From positions 1 to 5,741 of the forward strand of contig CAYVMO010000064.1 in NCBI GenBank assembly GCA_964452645.1: a stretch of 5,741 nucleotides of DNA. Reading direction: 5' to 3'. A program made the position numbers and the translations under genes. The stretch's first letter is position 1, and every line of letters begins with the position of its first letter. The notes below the pieces were generated by a model. That model made no database searches and was not told the DNA's origin. It saw only the letters and a program-made list of their open reading frames with translations. This document shows, piece after piece, positions 4,542-5,741 of the stretch. Source of the stretch: CAYXTW01 sp964452645 (lineage in GTDB: Bacteria > Zixibacteria > MSB-5A5 > GN15 > PGXB01).

Positions 4542-5741
4542 ATGATTACAAAACAACAGGCGCTTGATTATCACTCAATAGGTAAACCCGGAAAGATTGA
4601 GATTAATCCGACCAAACCGTGTGCTTCGCAGCTTGATCTTTCGCTGGCCTACACGCCCGGAGTCGCGCAACCATGTCTTGAAATTCACAAAAATCCGGCT
4701 GATGTTTTTAAGTATACTGCCAAAGGCAACCTGGTGGCGGTTATCACCAATGGTACCGCTGTATTGGGTCTGGGAAGTATCGGTGCCGCCGCCGGTAAGC
4801 CGGTGATGGAGGGTAAGGGGGTTCTCTTTAAACGTTTCGCCGACGTGGATGTATTCGATATCGAACTGGATACCAGAGATCCGGATGAAATTATAAAATG
4901 CTGTCAGCTTCTGGAGCCGACCTTTGGCGGAATAAATCTTGAGGATATAAAAGCACCGGAATGTTTTTATATCGAAGAGACGCTTAAGAAAACAATGAAA
5001 ATTCCGGTTTTCCATGATGATCAGCACGGAACGGCGATTATCTCCGGGGCTGCTCTTCTTAATGCACTTGAGATAGTCAAGAAAGATATCGATAAGGTTC
5101 GGGTGGTTTATTCGGGGGCTGGTGCGGCCGGTATTGCCTGTGCGAAATTTTTCTGTTTACTTGGCGTTAAACATGAGAATATAATGATGGTTGATTCCAA
5201 GGGCGTTATGTATGAGGGGCGCGGTGGTGAATATAATAAGTACAAGCAGGAATTTGTTCGGAAAACCGATCGGCACACGCTTGCCGACGCTATGAAAGAT
5301 GCCGATGTTTTCACAGGTGTTTCAGTCGCAGACACTGTTACTCAGGATATGGTAAAATCCATGGCGCGCGATCCAATTATACTGGCGATGGCCAATCCCG
5401 ATCCGGAAATTACTTATCCGGATGCGATTGCCGCGCGAAAAGATATAATCATGGCGACCGGTCGCTCTGATTATCCCAATCAGGTGAATAATGTCCTCGG
5501 TTTCCCATTCATTTTCCGCGGCGCTCTTGATGTTCAAGCAACCGCCATTAATGATGAAATGAAAATCGCCGCAGCGAAGGCGTTGGCGGGACTGGCCAAA
5601 GAAGATGTTCCCGATGAAGTGGCCAGGGCTTATGGCGGGGATCATTTTAGATTCGGAAGGAATTATATTATACCGAAACCATTTGATCCGCGCGTTCTAA
5701 CGTGGGAGGCCGGAGCGGTGGCAAAGGCGGCGATTGAGACC
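4542..5741 (+). CDS. maeB: Malic enzyme, MaeB-like, 3' end cut by window
   Basis: The frame runs from ATG 4542 to the window end, with 400 residues and no stop. The protein is cytoplasmic and oxidatively decarboxylates malate to pyruvate and CO2 with reduction of NAD(P)+. It can be followed along E. coli MaeB almost from end to end of the catalytic part. The N-terminal domain has Y-T-P-G-V-A with catalytic Tyr37, G-N-L-V-A-V-I-T-N-G-T-A-V-L-G-L-G, and E-G-K-G-V-L-F-K with Lys92. The metal site is E134-D135 in I-N-L-E-D-I-K-A-P-E and D160 in F-H-D-D-Q-H-G-T. The nucleotide fold has G-A-G-A-A-G at 192-197 and D218-S-K-G. Then come A-N-P-D-P-E-I, T-G-R-S-D-Y-P-N-Q-V-N-N-V-L and F-P-F-I-F-R-G-A-L-D-V. 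The visible end (P-K-P-F-D-P-R-V-L ... V-A-K-A-A-I-E) is where the catalytic domain finishes. Full MaeB proteins continue with a phosphotransacetylase-like domain, but shorter malic enzymes stop there, so I cannot tell which this is. NADP preference is inferred from the MaeB likeness. Confidence 0.96.
   Translation, partial: MITKQQALDYHSIGKPGKIEINPTKPCASQLDLSLAYTPGVAQPCLEIHKNPADVFKYTAKGNLVAVITNGTAVLGLGSIGAAAGKPVMEGKGVLFKRFADVDVFDIELDTRDPDEIIKCCQLLEPTFGGINLEDIKAPECFYIEETLKKTMKIPVFHDDQHGTAIISGAALLNALEIVKKDIDKVRVVYSGAGAAGIACAKFFCLLGVKHENIMMVDSKGVMYEGRGGEYNKYKQEFVRKTDRHTLADAMKDADVFTGVSVADTVTQDMVKSMARDPIILAMANPDPEITYPDAIAARKDIIMATGRSDYPNQVNNVLGFPFIFRGALDVQATAINDEMKIAAAKALAGLAKEDVPDEVARAYGGDHFRFGRNYIIPKPFDPRVLTWEAGAVAKAAIET

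Noticed and set aside
4575..5027. A 150-codon minus-strand frame, and a second one at 5322-5645, opposite the malic enzyme.
   Set aside because: Both are antisense to a gene whose every motif is intact, and their products resemble nothing known.

Overview
The window reads as a piece of a Gram-negative-type, environmental bacterial genome. My best guess is the candidate phylum Zixibacteria or a close relative in the FCB group. This is inferred from the dockerin-like module with its N-I-F-D-I-T-Y-I-I-S core, secreted next to proteins of a type common in those genomes. It is a recollection of protein style, not a database result. Nothing in the window marks it as phage, plasmid or insertion-sequence DNA.

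Layout, left to right. Positions 1-315 (+) hold the C-terminal end of a surface or fibre-like protein that begins before the window. Its last codons contain the ribosome binding site of the next gene (322-846, +), a small secreted protein with a duplicated dockerin-type calcium-binding motif. Positions 847-1014 separate these from a convergent gene and hold two strong hairpins. One has a T-run on the minus strand and looks like the peptidase terminator. The other is a long nested palindrome. Positions 1015-3003 (-) encode a secreted S9-family serine peptidase with an intact catalytic triad. A 388-base non-coding stretch follows, which contains the terminator of the next minus-strand gene. Positions 3392-4342 (-) encode a secreted DUF4097-type beta-helical repeat protein. 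A 199-base divergent intergenic region then carries a good sigma70-like promoter for the last gene (4542 to the window end, +), a malic enzyme close to the N-terminal half of MaeB and cut by the window edge.

The genes do not form one pathway. The surface-protein fragment and the dockerin protein look like one transcription unit. The peptidase and the DUF4097 protein are on the same strand, but a terminator between them suggests separate transcripts. The malic enzyme (malate to pyruvate plus CO2 with reduction of NAD(P)+) is central metabolism and divergent from the rest. Four of the five genes appear to encode exported or surface proteins: three have visible signal peptides, and the first is judged from its C-terminus only.

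I found no convincing undescribed system. The points most worth a second look are the stand-alone cysteine-rich dockerin, whose two repeats are nearly identical in protein but diverged in DNA, and the palindrome-rich convergent intergenic region, which is flanked by a 9-base direct repeat.
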